From Ruminococcus sp. (lineage in GTDB: Bacteria > Bacillota > Clostridia > Oscillospirales > Ruminococcaceae), in the NCBI GenBank assembly GCA_017960805.1, contig JAGCYM010000011.1, forward strand, positions 1 to 64,000: a stretch of DNA of 64,000 nt, written 5' to 3'. Position numbers and translations under genes: made by a program. The notes beneath the pieces were generated by a model. The model did not search any database, was not told the DNA's origin, and saw only the letters and a list, made by a program, of their open reading frames with translations. Every line of letters begins with the position of its first letter. The stretch's first letter is position 1. This document shows, in pieces, positions 8,732 to 17,911 of this stretch.

Positions 8732-9958
8732 TCAAAGCTTTACCGTAAAACCGATGATCCCATCATCTGCTTTAACCGCTTTAATGCTTCCCTTATGATG
8801 TTCAGTTATAGACCTTGCTATTGATAGACCAATACCAAATCCTGAACCTGCTGTTCTTGCCGTATCCTCCCGATAGAAACGGTCAAACAAACGGTCAAGC
8901 TGTATGCTGTCAACATTACTGCAAGAATTTTTTACAGTTAATGTCAGATGCTTTTTCTGGGAAAGCTCCGCCCGGATAATTCCGCCTTCATCACAGTATT
9001 TTACAGCATTATCAAGAAGTATCGCAGTCAGCTGGCGAATCTCTGATACATCACCGCAGTATTTAACATTTGGCGGAATATCAGATTCAAGTGTTTTTCC
9101 ACACATAGATGCGAGATCTGAAAACTCTGACACGGTATCACTTATTGTTTCAGACAGGTCAAATTCTGAAAAATCACCTATCTTCTTTTCCTCATCCATT
9201 CGTGAAAGTGTAACAAGGCGGTTCACTAGTTTGCTCATACGCTGTCCTTCACTACGTATATCATCAAGCCAATCGTTCTGGCCGAGTTCAGATTCAGCAA
9301 TATCAATATTTGTAAGGATAAGAGTTAGCGGCGTTTTCAGTTCATGATTTGCGTCAGTAATAAACTGCTTCTGTTTCTGGTAGCTTTCAGCAGCAGGGCG
9401 CATGGCAAAATGTGAAAGAAGGATTATAAGGCCGAGGACTGCAAGGCTTCCTAAACCGAATACAATTACGGTTGAATTCATGAAATCCCTAACTGTTCCT
9501 TTATGGTTCTTAGCACTTATAAATATGATTTTGCGCACTCCATCGGATTCATAAAGCTTATACCGGAAGTCTCCATACCAGCCGCGCTCTTTGCCTTTTC
9601 TTAGAACTGCTGCCGCACTTTCCTCAGTATCACCTTCAGATACATCTGAAATAAAAGATGTGTCACTGCTTTTCACGCTGCCGTCTTCATCAAGCACAAC
9701 TGTATAGAAACGTGTAGTAAACGGGGTCTCTGTGTTTATAAAATTCGGCATGGATTCAAAACGAAATTGCATTTTTCCTTTTGTCATCATCCTTGGAAAG
9801 CTTCCGCCGTTTTCAGATATTATATCCGCCAGTATATCAAGGTGTTTGTTCTGTCTTACAGTGTTCGTAACATTTATCGCGACGATCATTATCAAAAAAA
9901 CTGCCGCGAAAGAAAGAGTACAGACTAGTATGAACTGTCTGCGAAGTTTCTTGATCAT
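8732..9958 (-). CDS. Sensor histidine kinase
   Basis: A membrane sensor with two membrane helices (about residues 10-30 and 160-182) flanking an extracellular domain of about 130 residues. An H-box NHELKTPL follows with phospho-acceptor His about residue 205. The C-terminal ATPase domain contains a G-box GSGFGIGLSIARS. Length (408) is normal. The ATG overlaps the response-regulator stop (ATGA), so the pair is coupled. It lies divergent from the MacAB-like export operon, which suggests that it senses the exported compound or envelope stress and controls export (inference). Confidence 0.9.
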   Translation of the reverse strand: MIKKLRRQFILVCTLSFAAVFLIMIVAINVTNTVRQNKHLDILADIISENGGSFPRMMTKGKMQFRFESMPNFINTETPFTTRFYTVVLDEDGSVKSSDTSFISDVSEGDTEESAAAVLRKGKERGWYGDFRYKLYESDGVRKIIFISAKNHKGTVRDFMNSTVIVFGLGSLAVLGLIILLSHFAMRPAAESYQKQKQFITDANHELKTPLTLILTNIDIAESELGQNDWLDDIRSEGQRMSKLVNRLVTLSRMDEEKKIGDFSEFDLSETISDTVSEFSDLASMCGKTLESDIPPNVKYCGDVSEIRQLTAILLDNAVKYCDEGGIIRAELSQKKHLTLTVKNSCSNVDSIQLDRLFDRFYREDTARTAGSGFGIGLSIARSITEHHKGSIKAVKADDGIIGFTVKL

Positions 9959-10629
9959 TGCAGCCCCTCCAGTAAATAACCGGCATTGCGTACAAACCTG
10001 ATTTCACATGATGCTCCGATAGTGTTTATTTTCTTTCTCAGATTTGATATGTGCACCCATACAACACTTGTATCAACATCCGAATCCCATCCCCAGACTT
10101 TGGACATAAGCTGATCTGTAGTGATTATCGCACCATGATGCTCCATAAGGATCTCAATGATCTGAAACTCCTTGGCGCTGAGCGTCTGGACCGACTCCGA
10201 ACATGAAATTTCGTAGGTCGAACGGTTCAGAGTTAGATCACCGTACTGTAAAAGATCAGGCACAAAATTGTCCTTTCGCCTCAGCATAGCCCTGACACGC
10301 GCTATAAGTTCCGCCGGGGCGAATGGCTTGGCAAGATAATCATCGGCTCCAGCGTCCAGTCCTTCCACTCGCTGATACACCTCAGTCCTTGCGGTAAGAA
10401 ACATTGCCGGAGTGCTCACTCCTGAACTCCTCAGGCGCCTCAGCACCTCAAGTCCGTCGAGTCCCGGCATCATAATATCAAGTATAATTCCGTCATAGTG
10501 ATTAGTCTGGGCATATTCCAGCGCATCCGTGCCGTTTGTTACTCCTTCCGCTGTAAAGAAATTGCACTCAAGGATATGAACGAGCGATTTAAGTAATTTT
10601 GCGTCATCTTCAGCAACCAGTAATTTCAT
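9955..10629 (-). CDS. OmpR/PhoB-family response regulator
   Basis: The start at 10629 (MKLLVAEDD) has AAAGGA nine bases upstream and gives a normal 224-residue regulator; a slightly longer frame lacks an RBS. The receiver domain shows the acidic pair, phospho-Asp at about residue 51 (LDIMMPGLDG) and the conserved Lys at about residue 100 (AKPF). The C-terminal half is a winged helix (LSAKEFQIIEILMEH). It is co-transcribed with the kinase. A 16-bp inverted repeat between this gene and the divergent export operon is the most likely binding region. Confidence 0.93.
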   Translation of the reverse strand: MKLLVAEDDAKLLKSLVHILECNFFTAEGVTNGTDALEYAQTNHYDGIILDIMMPGLDGLEVLRRLRSSGVSTPAMFLTARTEVYQRVEGLDAGADDYLAKPFAPAELIARVRAMLRRKDNFVPDLLQYGDLTLNRSTYEISCSESVQTLSAKEFQIIEILMEHHGAIITTDQLMSKVWGWDSDVDTSVVWVHISNLRKKINTIGASCEIRFVRNAGYLLEGLQ

Positions 10630-10700
10630 GTATATTTTTCCTTTCACAGGTAATGTCTTCTATACATGCTATTATAATATCATATGGTACTTAAGTCAAC

Positions 10701-10782
10701 CTAAATTAACTGTGAGAATGCAGTGAAATGATTGTGCGAATTAATTCAGAGTATTTTCACAAAGAACTCACAGTCAATTTAG
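10701..10782. promoter_or_regulatory. Divergent control region with a long inverted repeat
   Basis: CTAAATTAACTGTGAG (10701-10716) is repeated in inverted orientation at 10767-10782 with a single mismatch, 50 bases apart. The right arm continues into a second TTTAG unit about 11 bases on, the spacing expected for tandem OmpR-family half sites. The region lies between the regulator gene and the exporter genes, so both directions could be autoregulated. A TATCAT-like -10 for the rightward operon is visible near 10804-10809. Confidence 0.55.
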
Positions 10783-10857
10783 CCTGCGTTTAGTGTTGCA
10801 TGATATCATATGTATCAGAAGCGAATCCCCCTAAAGCACCTGAAGGAAGTGGTAGAT

Positions 10858-12777
10858 ATGAAATCAGAAAAAACAAAGTCAAACAGAATGCGGCTGATCG
10901 CTGCTGTATGCGCTGTAGTCGTTGTAGCCGGAAGCACAGCCGGAATATCTGTTTTCCGTTCAAACAGTCACGCACAGAATGAAGAGAAAGAATCACCTGC
11001 AGTTAGCACTGTCTCCGCAAAAGATGACAGCAGCATAAGCGCAGGCGGTACAGTTACTTCATCAACTCTTGCTGATTCACTCGGAATGCAGGATACAGCA
11101 ATACGGCTTACTGTTGAAGAAGTACTCGCCGAAGCCGGAGATATCGTTGAAGTAGGAACGCCTCTTTATCTCATAAATACAGAAAGTCTTGAAAAAGCAG
11201 AAAAAACGCTGAAAAACGAACTCAGTTCAGCTGAAGACGCACTCAAGAAAGAAAAAGCCTCTTATCAGTTGGACAAGAGCAAAGCATACATTCTTTATCA
11301 GTCAGAACTTCTTCTGGGAGATTCCGCACAGATTACATACAACAGCGGTATAGATTCTCTCGACAGAAAGCTTAAGGAAGCTAATGAATCATACAAAGAA
11401 GCACTTGATATTATTAATAATACACCATCAGAAATTGCTACCAAAGAAGCAAGGCTGACTTCTGAACAGTACGTGGCCGACAGCATCCAGGAGAAGAAAA
11501 GCGAGACAGAAAAGGCGCTAAACGAAGCTCAAGAAGAATACACTGCCGCGGTTGGCAGATATAACAATATAGTATCAGAATACAATGCCTCTGCCGGAGT
11601 AGTTCGATATCTGGGAAAAACTCTTGGAAAGGACACATCGTTTATAGTCCTTGAGCAGACAGTTTCATCAGAACTGAAAGGACAGAACAGTTCTTCATCA
11701 GACATGGGAATGCAAGATATGGCAGGCACCGATGGAGATATGCCAGCATTTGATTACTCACAGGGGCTTTCATTCTCAGGAAGAGTAAGCATTAATTCAG
11801 ACGAATCTGCCGAAAATGAAGAAACAGACGCAGCATCTACATACATTACAGAACTATATCAAACAGCACTTGGTGAATACAAGGAACAAAAAGATGAGCT
11901 TCTTAAAGCTCAAAGAGAATTCATCACGGCAGAAGAAGAATACCGAACTCTGTCTGGAGAACTTTCCGAAATCACTTCAGAATTAAAGACAGCACAGAAT
12001 GAAGTTTCATCACTTGAAAAAGAAATCAGCAGTCTAAATTCCTCTCTCTCAAAAGCTAAGAGCAATCTCAGCAAACTGAAGTCAGAATACAACTCACTCA
12101 GTTCATCTTATTCAACTTCTCAGCTTAAGCTGAAGAAAACCCTTGATACAGACACAGCAGCTTGTGAAAATGCGGAATATCACTACAAGATAACATGTTC
12201 AACACTCGATGAAGAACTTGAAACCGCACAGAACGCATATGATACTGCTGAAGAAAATCTCCGTATTTTTGAAGAAAGCCTGTCAGACGGATATATATGC
12301 GCCCAGCAGGACGGAACCATATACTCTCTGAGTTCACAGGCTGGCAGAAGCGTTGATGTTTCCTCACCGTTTGCGTATTATGTTGATGAAAACAGCTTCG
12401 AAACTATTGTTGAACTTGATCAGAATGATGTCACACATATCAGCATCGGAGACAGTGTTCTGATATATTCCTCTGAAACGGGAATAACAAACGGAAAGGT
12501 CACTGCTATAGCCGCAGGTGAAGCTACAAGCCTTGCTGATGTCCGTTTCAATGTTACAGTATCAGCAGATGATAATTCCTCTCTATACAGCGGCGAATCC
12601 GTCAATGTTTACTTCAACGCTGATAACATGAGCAAAGGGGATTTCGCTGATTTCAAGGGTGGATCTGAATCAAGGGAATCCGGATTGGAAGACGGACGTC
12701 CTGATTTCAGCAACGGTTTCCCCGGAGGATTTGATCCTTCAAATATGCCAAGCTTCGACAGAAGAAAGGATGATTGA
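10858..12777 (+). CDS. HlyD/MacA-like adaptor with very long coiled coil
   Basis: The ATG at 10858 follows AAGGAAG and yields an N-terminal membrane anchor (about residues 10-30). A lipoyl half (VEEVLAEAGDIVEVGTPLYL), a long coiled coil interrupted by a Met/Gly/Asp-rich patch (about residues 278-300) and a beta-barrel part (ISIGDSVLIYSS) follow. The last 35 residues are low complexity (GFPGGFDPSNMPSFDRR). At 639 residues it is longer than typical MacA. It is the first gene of a five-gene MacAB-like operon, with a second adaptor two bases downstream, so two different adaptors serve one exporter. Confidence 0.82.
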   Translation: MKSEKTKSNRMRLIAAVCAVVVVAGSTAGISVFRSNSHAQNEEKESPAVSTVSAKDDSSISAGGTVTSSTLADSLGMQDTAIRLTVEEVLAEAGDIVEVGTPLYLINTESLEKAEKTLKNELSSAEDALKKEKASYQLDKSKAYILYQSELLLGDSAQITYNSGIDSLDRKLKEANESYKEALDIINNTPSEIATKEARLTSEQYVADSIQEKKSETEKALNEAQEEYTAAVGRYNNIVSEYNASAGVVRYLGKTLGKDTSFIVLEQTVSSELKGQNSSSSDMGMQDMAGTDGDMPAFDYSQGLSFSGRVSINSDESAENEETDAASTYITELYQTALGEYKEQKDELLKAQREFITAEEEYRTLSGELSEITSELKTAQNEVSSLEKEISSLNSSLSKAKSNLSKLKSEYNSLSSSYSTSQLKLKKTLDTDTAACENAEYHYKITCSTLDEELETAQNAYDTAEENLRIFEESLSDGYICAQQDGTIYSLSSQAGRSVDVSSPFAYYVDENSFETIVELDQNDVTHISIGDSVLIYSSETGITNGKVTAIAAGEATSLADVRFNVTVSADDNSSLYSGESVNVYFNADNMSKGDFADFKGGSESRESGLEDGRPDFSNGFPGGFDPSNMPSFDRRKDD

Positions 12778-12779
12778 AA

Positions 12780-14297
12780 ATGAAGAAAATCATTGCTGGC
12801 GTTACCGCCTTAACAGTAGTAGGCGGCGCCGTATTCGGATATAGTATATATCATAAGACAACACAGACAAACGCAGCGGAACTCGCAAAAGAGGTAACTG
12901 TTGCAAGAGGCAACGTTACCGCAGGTGTTACTGAAAGTGCTGCAGTTCAGGTTGAGTCACTTGAGCAGACATACGACCTTACCCTTTCCTCAACAAATGT
13001 TTCCGCATCAGTTGAAAGCAGCTCCTCACAGAGCGGAAGCAAAGGTGGTATGGGCAGTATGGGTTCCATGGGCTCAATGGGCGGCCTGGACGGTATAGGC
13101 GGTATAGGTTCCATGGGCGGCGGAGGCAGCATGGGCTCGACAAGCGTGTCCACAAAATCCGAATCATCATCTGTTGAGCTTATCATTGATGAAGTTCTTG
13201 TAACTGAAGGCCAGTCTGTTCAGGTCGGAGATGTTCTTATGACCATTACCCAGGAAAGCATAGATGAAGCAAGAACAAAACTCAATGACGCAGTTGAAGA
13301 CGCAGAACTCGCTCTCAAACAGGCTCAGATAGAAGAAAACGAAACCAGACTTTCCGCAAAGTTTGAATATGACACACGTGTTGCGGAAGGCCGGAACGCA
13401 AGTGCTGTATACAGCTCTACTCTTGATGAGATCGCACAGAATATAAGTAGCCTTTACAATCAGATAAGCGATGTAGAATCGCAGATTGCTTCATGCAGTG
13501 ACGACAAACAGCTTTCCCAGCTTGAAACACAGCTCAGTTCACTGAAAACCCAGCTCTCTTCAGCTGAGAACTCACGTGCGGCTGATGAACTTGCAGCGAA
13601 GCAGACATATGAAGAGGCAGTAATGTATTATCAGAATGCTCAGGATCTTTATGATGTTTCGGTAAACGGCGTAGGAACAGATACAGAAGAAGCTAAAGAG
13701 GCTGTAGAAACAGCCAAGGCAGATCTTGAAGCATTTGAGGCATATATCACAGACTGCAACATCTGTGCTGAATACAGCGGAACCATTACAGGTGTGGGAT
13801 ACTCCGCTGGTGACACACTTTCAGCTGATACAGCTATTGCAAGCTTCGCAGACGCCGAGAGTATTACAGTAACAGTTAATGTTACTGAAGATGATATTTC
13901 AGCAGTTCATCTTGAAGACAATGTTGAGGTAACTTTCCTTTCATATCCTGATGAGGAATTCAGCGGATATGTATCAAAAATTGGTTCTTCTTCAACAAGC
14001 GGAAATTCATCTACTGTCAGCTATCCTGTAACTGTTGTTATAACAAGTGTTCCAGAAACACTCCTGACCGGAATGACTGCTAATGTAACATTCATAACCA
14101 AGCAGGTCCAGGATGTCCTTTATATATCAAACAAGGCAATAACAACTGAAGGAACAGAAAGTTATGTTCTCAGAAAAAACAAAGACGGAAGTGAAGAAAA
14201 AGTTAAGGTTTCAGTAGGATTCTCAAACGGAAATATCGCTGAGATCAAGGGTGTTTCCGAAGGCGACACTCTTCTTATAAAAGGTAAGGTGGGTTGA
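12780..14297 (+). CDS. Second HlyD/MacA-like adaptor with Gly/Met-rich insert
   Basis: The ATG at 12780 is preceded by AAAGGA at nine bases; a TTG two codons earlier is less likely. Visible are a membrane anchor (residues 5-25), a lipoyl half (VTEGQSVQVGDVLMTITQES), a shorter coiled coil, the second lipoyl half (GVGYSAGDTLSADT) and a beta-barrel region ending with GVSEGDTLLIKGKVG. A striking patch of GSMG-type repeats occupies about residues 82-120, inserted ahead of the first lipoyl half. It is 505 residues long. It lies two bases after the first adaptor and just before the MacB permease. Confidence 0.85.
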   Translation: MKKIIAGVTALTVVGGAVFGYSIYHKTTQTNAAELAKEVTVARGNVTAGVTESAAVQVESLEQTYDLTLSSTNVSASVESSSSQSGSKGGMGSMGSMGSMGGLDGIGGIGSMGGGGSMGSTSVSTKSESSSVELIIDEVLVTEGQSVQVGDVLMTITQESIDEARTKLNDAVEDAELALKQAQIEENETRLSAKFEYDTRVAEGRNASAVYSSTLDEIAQNISSLYNQISDVESQIASCSDDKQLSQLETQLSSLKTQLSSAENSRAADELAAKQTYEEAVMYYQNAQDLYDVSVNGVGTDTEEAKEAVETAKADLEAFEAYITDCNICAEYSGTITGVGYSAGDTLSADTAIASFADAESITVTVNVTEDDISAVHLEDNVEVTFLSYPDEEFSGYVSKIGSSSTSGNSSTVSYPVTVVITSVPETLLTGMTANVTFITKQVQDVLYISNKAITTEGTESYVLRKNKDGSEEKVKVSVGFSNGNIAEIKGVSEGDTLLIKGKVG

Positions 14298-14298
14298 T

Positions 14299-15708
14299 AT
14301 GCGCTTTTCAGAGATACTTCATCTTGTTAAGCTGAATCTTATACAGAACAAATTCAAAGTGCTGCTCACATCTATCGGTGTTGTTGTCGGAGCAGCTACT
14401 ATTGTAATAGTTATAGCAATCGGCCGCGGAGGTAAAGCAGATGTCGCTGATCAGTTCCGTAATCTCAATGCAGGTGCACTTGATATAAGCTACGAACAGG
14501 CTCAGGGAACCAAGGGCTTTTCCTTCGGAACCTCCGGCTCACCAACCGGTGCCGGAATGCCTTCATTCTCCGGTGGAAACTTCACCCCTCCAAGCGGAGG
14601 AGATATGCCAAGCTTTTCCGGTAGCAGCAGGAGCAGCAAAGACGAAAGCGGACGAAGCAGCGGAGGATTCTTCTCAGGTTTCAGTGGAATGTTCAGCGGT
14701 TTATTCGGTGGCGGAAAGGACTCTAAGAACACTGAAAACATAACTCTTTCTACAGAGGATATGGATGACCTCACAGCATTTGTTCCCGGCCTAAGTGATT
14801 CCACGATCTCCTACACAACAAAACAGAATATATACGGCGGAAACATTGAGGAGACAGAATCATATACAGTTGCCGGAACTCTTTCGAACTATGCAGAGCT
14901 CAGCAATCTGTCAATGCTTTTTGGCGACTACCTTTCAGACGCGGACATCGAAAATAAAACTAAAGTATGCGTCCTCGGATACAACGCAGCAAAGCAGATT
15001 TTCGGAAGCGCTGAGGATGCTTATGACAGCCTTGTATATATCGATGACCGTCCGTACACAGTAGGCGGTATACTTGCTGAACAAGGTACGGTTGAGTCAG
15101 GAATAAGCGCTGATGAAGCAATATTCATCCCATACGCTACAGGTATAAAATACCTGACCGGAAGCGATATCAGTCCGACAATAACAGTAATCGCAGCTGA
15201 TGTCAACAACATCGATACAGTAATTGAAAATGTAAAAACAGTGCTTGCTTCAAGCTATCCTAATGCTGAATTCACTATTTCAGATGCAGGAAGCAAAATG
15301 GAAGCAGCAAACAAATCAAACAGAACACTCACACTAATGCTTATCGCTATGGCTTCAATAGTATTCATCATAGGTGGAATAGGCATTATGAACGTACTTT
15401 TCGTTTCAGTCAAGGAGCGTACACAGGAAATAGGAATACTGAAGGCTATTGGAGGATCACGTAAGGATATACTGCTGGAATTCATGATGGAAGCCTGCTG
15501 TATCAGCCTTATCGGAGGCTTAATTGGTGTAGCAACCAGCTTTGTAATAAGCCCTGTTCTATCGAGCCTTAGCATTAGAATGGAAATGTCAGCGGCTGGT
15601 GCACTTCTGGCACTTGGCTTCTCACTTGTAACAGGTACAGTATTCGGTTTCTATCCAGCATGGAAAGCTTCTAAGCTTGTTCCTGTTGAAGCACTTTCTA
15701 GCGAATAA
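14299..15708 (+). CDS. MacB-like ABC export permease (FtsX family)
   Basis: The classical MacB layout is seen: an N-terminal helix (TSIGVVVGAATIVIVIAIG), an external core domain, then three C-terminal helices including the conserved VKERTQEIGILKAIGGSR loop. The external domain carries a Gly/Ser/Phe-rich insert at about residues 75-145 containing GMPSF and DMPSF motifs, absent from ordinary MacB proteins. Length is 469. It pairs with the ATPase two genes downstream and with the two adaptors upstream. Substrates of this family include macrolides, peptides and lipoproteins; which applies here is unknown. Confidence 0.9.
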   Translation: MRFSEILHLVKLNLIQNKFKVLLTSIGVVVGAATIVIVIAIGRGGKADVADQFRNLNAGALDISYEQAQGTKGFSFGTSGSPTGAGMPSFSGGNFTPPSGGDMPSFSGSSRSSKDESGRSSGGFFSGFSGMFSGLFGGGKDSKNTENITLSTEDMDDLTAFVPGLSDSTISYTTKQNIYGGNIEETESYTVAGTLSNYAELSNLSMLFGDYLSDADIENKTKVCVLGYNAAKQIFGSAEDAYDSLVYIDDRPYTVGGILAEQGTVESGISADEAIFIPYATGIKYLTGSDISPTITVIAADVNNIDTVIENVKTVLASSYPNAEFTISDAGSKMEAANKSNRTLTLMLIAMASIVFIIGGIGIMNVLFVSVKERTQEIGILKAIGGSRKDILLEFMMEACCISLIGGLIGVATSFVISPVLSSLSIRMEMSAAGALLALGFSLVTGTVFGFYPAWKASKLVPVEALSSE

Positions 15709-15733
15709 CAATATTGATATAGGAGAAAAAGCT

Positions 15734-16534
15734 ATGAGAAAACTTGCTGCATTAGCACTTATTACAGCTATGATTGCTTCGCTTGCATCCTGCGGAAAGA
15801 CAGCAGAGGCGGCAGATAAGCAGTATATCTACGGACAGATTGAATCTGTATCAGGCAATGATGTAGTTCTTCTGATTGCTGAACAGAAAGATGATTCAAA
15901 TAAGGAGGATACAACATCATCCTCAGGAAGCAATTCAGATAAGAGTTCAAGCAGATCAGGCCGATCAAAGCCAGAGGGATTCAGCAGACCTGACGGCGGA
16001 GAAATGCCGGAAGGTTTTGATCCTGAAAATTTCAGCGGCGAGATGCCTGAAGGCTTCAGTATGCCTAAAGATTTTGATTTCAGTAAATTTGGCGGTGAGG
16101 ACTCAGAAGATTCCGAAAACTCTGGCAGAAGTAAGAGGCCATCAAGAGGCTCCGGTCAATCTGATAGTGGTGAAATGCCAGAAGGATTTGACCCAGAGAA
16201 ATTTAGCGGAAAAATGCCGGAAGGTTTTACTAAACCTGAAGATGGAGAAATGCCTGATGGATTTGATTTCAGCAAATTCGGCGGTGAAAGGCCGGATGGT
16301 TCAGGCAGATCCGGTAGCAGTGAGAAATCAAAGACAAAAATCAACAGTGACGACTATACCCTTACGGGCGAAGAAGAAGAATTCCGAATCCCTGTAGGAA
16401 TTACAGTTAATACTGAACTTGGTGTCAAGACAGATTTTGATGTGCTCAGCGAAGGTGACATCATTAAATGCAGCGTCGAAGAAGACAGTAACGGAGATCT
16501 CGTTATAACTGAAGTATGGATTATGGGACAGTGA
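15734..16534 (+). CDS. Repeat-rich lipoprotein of unknown function in the export operon
   Basis: The start at 15734 has AGGAG eight bases upstream and gives a lipoprotein signal ending in ASLASC. About residues 80-200 consist of irregular repeats built on EMPEGFDPENFSG, EMPEGF and DFDFSKFGG. A C-terminal region (TLTGEEEEFRIPVGITV) resembles a small beta domain. It sits between permease and ATPase genes of one operon. The MPxxF/GFDP wording matches the low-complexity parts of the neighbouring adaptor and permease. I do not recognise the family; an extracellular accessory of the exporter is an inference. Confidence 0.7.
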   Translation: MRKLAALALITAMIASLASCGKTAEAADKQYIYGQIESVSGNDVVLLIAEQKDDSNKEDTTSSSGSNSDKSSSRSGRSKPEGFSRPDGGEMPEGFDPENFSGEMPEGFSMPKDFDFSKFGGEDSEDSENSGRSKRPSRGSGQSDSGEMPEGFDPEKFSGKMPEGFTKPEDGEMPDGFDFSKFGGERPDGSGRSGSSEKSKTKINSDDYTLTGEEEEFRIPVGITVNTELGVKTDFDVLSEGDIIKCSVEEDSNGDLVITEVWIMGQ

Positions 16535-16543
16535 GGAACGGTT

Positions 16544-17233
16544 ATGGATACAGAACAGATCATCTCTATGCAGAATATCTGCAAGAGCTATAAAATGGGA
16601 CAGGAAGAACTAAAGGTTCTGAAAAATGTTGACTTTTCAGTTAATAAAGGTGAATTCACTGCTATTCTCGGACCATCCGGTTCAGGCAAGTCCACACTTA
16701 TGAACATAATTGGCTGCATGGACACATTCGACAGCGGTTCATACAGCCTAAACGGAATACCGATACAGCAGTCAAAAGAGCGTGAATTAACCAAGATACG
16801 CAACCACGAGATTGGTTTCATTTTTCAGAATTACCACCTTATCCCGACATATACTGTAATGCAGAATATCATAATGCCGCTCCTTATGCGAGGAGAAAAC
16901 AGAAAAAGCGCTGAGAAACAGTGCTACGAAGTAGTTGAAATGCTCGGACTTTCTGAACGTCTTCACCACAAACCGTCTGAGCTTTCAGGCGGTCAGCGAC
17001 AGAGAGTGGCTATCGCGCGTGCATTATGCAGCAAACCTTCACTTCTTCTCGCCGATGAACCAACAGGTGCTCTCGATCAGAACAGTGGTACAGAGGTGCT
17101 CCGACTCTTTACTAAGCTCCATGAGATGGGCAATACAATTGTAATGATCACTCACGATCTCAATGTCGCTAAGTGGGCGCAAAGAACTGTACATATTGTA
17201 GATGGTGAGGTTTTTGAAAATATAGTAAACTAG
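16544..17233 (+). CDS. MacB-like ABC exporter ATPase
   Basis: An ATP-binding subunit of the LolD/MacB class. Walker A is GPSGSGKST (residues 43-51), signature LSGGQRQR (about 147), Walker B LLLADEPTGALD (about 167-178), and the H-loop is ITHD. At 229 residues it is a stand-alone domain, so ATPase and permease are separate as is typical in Firmicutes. It starts nine bases after the repeat-rich lipoprotein and closes the operon before a terminator. Confidence 0.95.
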   Translation: MDTEQIISMQNICKSYKMGQEELKVLKNVDFSVNKGEFTAILGPSGSGKSTLMNIIGCMDTFDSGSYSLNGIPIQQSKERELTKIRNHEIGFIFQNYHLIPTYTVMQNIIMPLLMRGENRKSAEKQCYEVVEMLGLSERLHHKPSELSGGQRQRVAIARALCSKPSLLLADEPTGALDQNSGTEVLRLFTKLHEMGNTIVMITHDLNVAKWAQRTVHIVDGEVFENIVN

Positions 17234-17260
17234 CTCATTTTGTTTAGTTCCTTCTTTAAA

Positions 17261-17302
17261 TAAAAGGCCGCAGATCAATAGACTGGGACCTTTTATTTTT
17301 TT
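17261..17302 (+). terminator. Terminator of the MacAB-like export operon
   Basis: TAAAAGG...CCTTTTA arms, extended by an imperfect CC-CAG/CTGGG inner stem, are followed by a run of T on the plus strand about 30 bases after the ATPase stop. Confidence 0.75.
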
Positions 17303-17357
17303 ATAATATATATGCAACTATGAATATGACATATTTCGCATCATTTTTCTGATATAA

Positions 17358-17873
17358 TTAGTCATCGATTATCTTCGGAGCTGGAGCATTTTCACGTTCT
17401 TCCCTAAGCTTACGCTTTCTTCGACGTTCTTCTGAGGCATCATATGAAAAAATCTGTATCAGTGAAATTGCTGTTGCTATAATCGCAGGTGCTACACTTG
17501 GCACGATTCTAGCTTTATACATGTCACTTATTGGTGTCATAGCATATTTGTCTGTCCATCCTGCTGCATCGGCATGAAAACATATCAATCGCAACATCAT
17601 AATACACAGCGCAAATCCTCCGACAGAACATATAAGCGCAACAATATTCGGAATATTTTTCCTGAACATACATAGTATTGCTCCAGTTGTCATAATAATA
17701 CCAGAAACTATCAGAATTATCCCTGCTCTTGTTAATTTCCCTCCATAGCTATCGCTGTTATAAACAAGGCCGGCGCCTGACATTATAACCATAAAGAAAG
17801 GATATATGGCTGTAAGTATTAAAAGTATTGTTTTCGCTATGATCATTAAAGGATTTGAATGCTTTTTTTCCAT
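17358..17873 (-). CDS. Small membrane protein, family not recognised
   Basis: A 171-residue protein with four predicted membrane helices (about residues 12-37, 47-67, 75-98 and 123-143). A strongly basic cytoplasmic tail (ERRRKRKLREERE) ends in an acidic PKIIDD. There is no motif for a known activity. It is a monocistronic gene converging on the exporter operon and divergent from spoIVB. Base composition is like its neighbours. Confidence concerns it being a real gene; no function is assigned. Confidence 0.65.
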   Translation of the reverse strand: MEKKHSNPLMIIAKTILLILTAIYPFFMVIMSGAGLVYNSDSYGGKLTRAGIILIVSGIIMTTGAILCMFRKNIPNIVALICSVGGFALCIMMLRLICFHADAAGWTDKYAMTPISDMYKARIVPSVAPAIIATAISLIQIFSYDASEERRRKRKLREERENAPAPKIIDD

Positions 17874-17911
17874 TAATTACACCTGCTTCTATGTCGCTGA
17901 ATTTCTTTTGC

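Noticed and set aside
12901..13186. Overlapping frames on both strands within the GSMG-repeat patch of the second adaptor
   Set aside because: They arise from the low-complexity sequence of the real gene and have no RBS.
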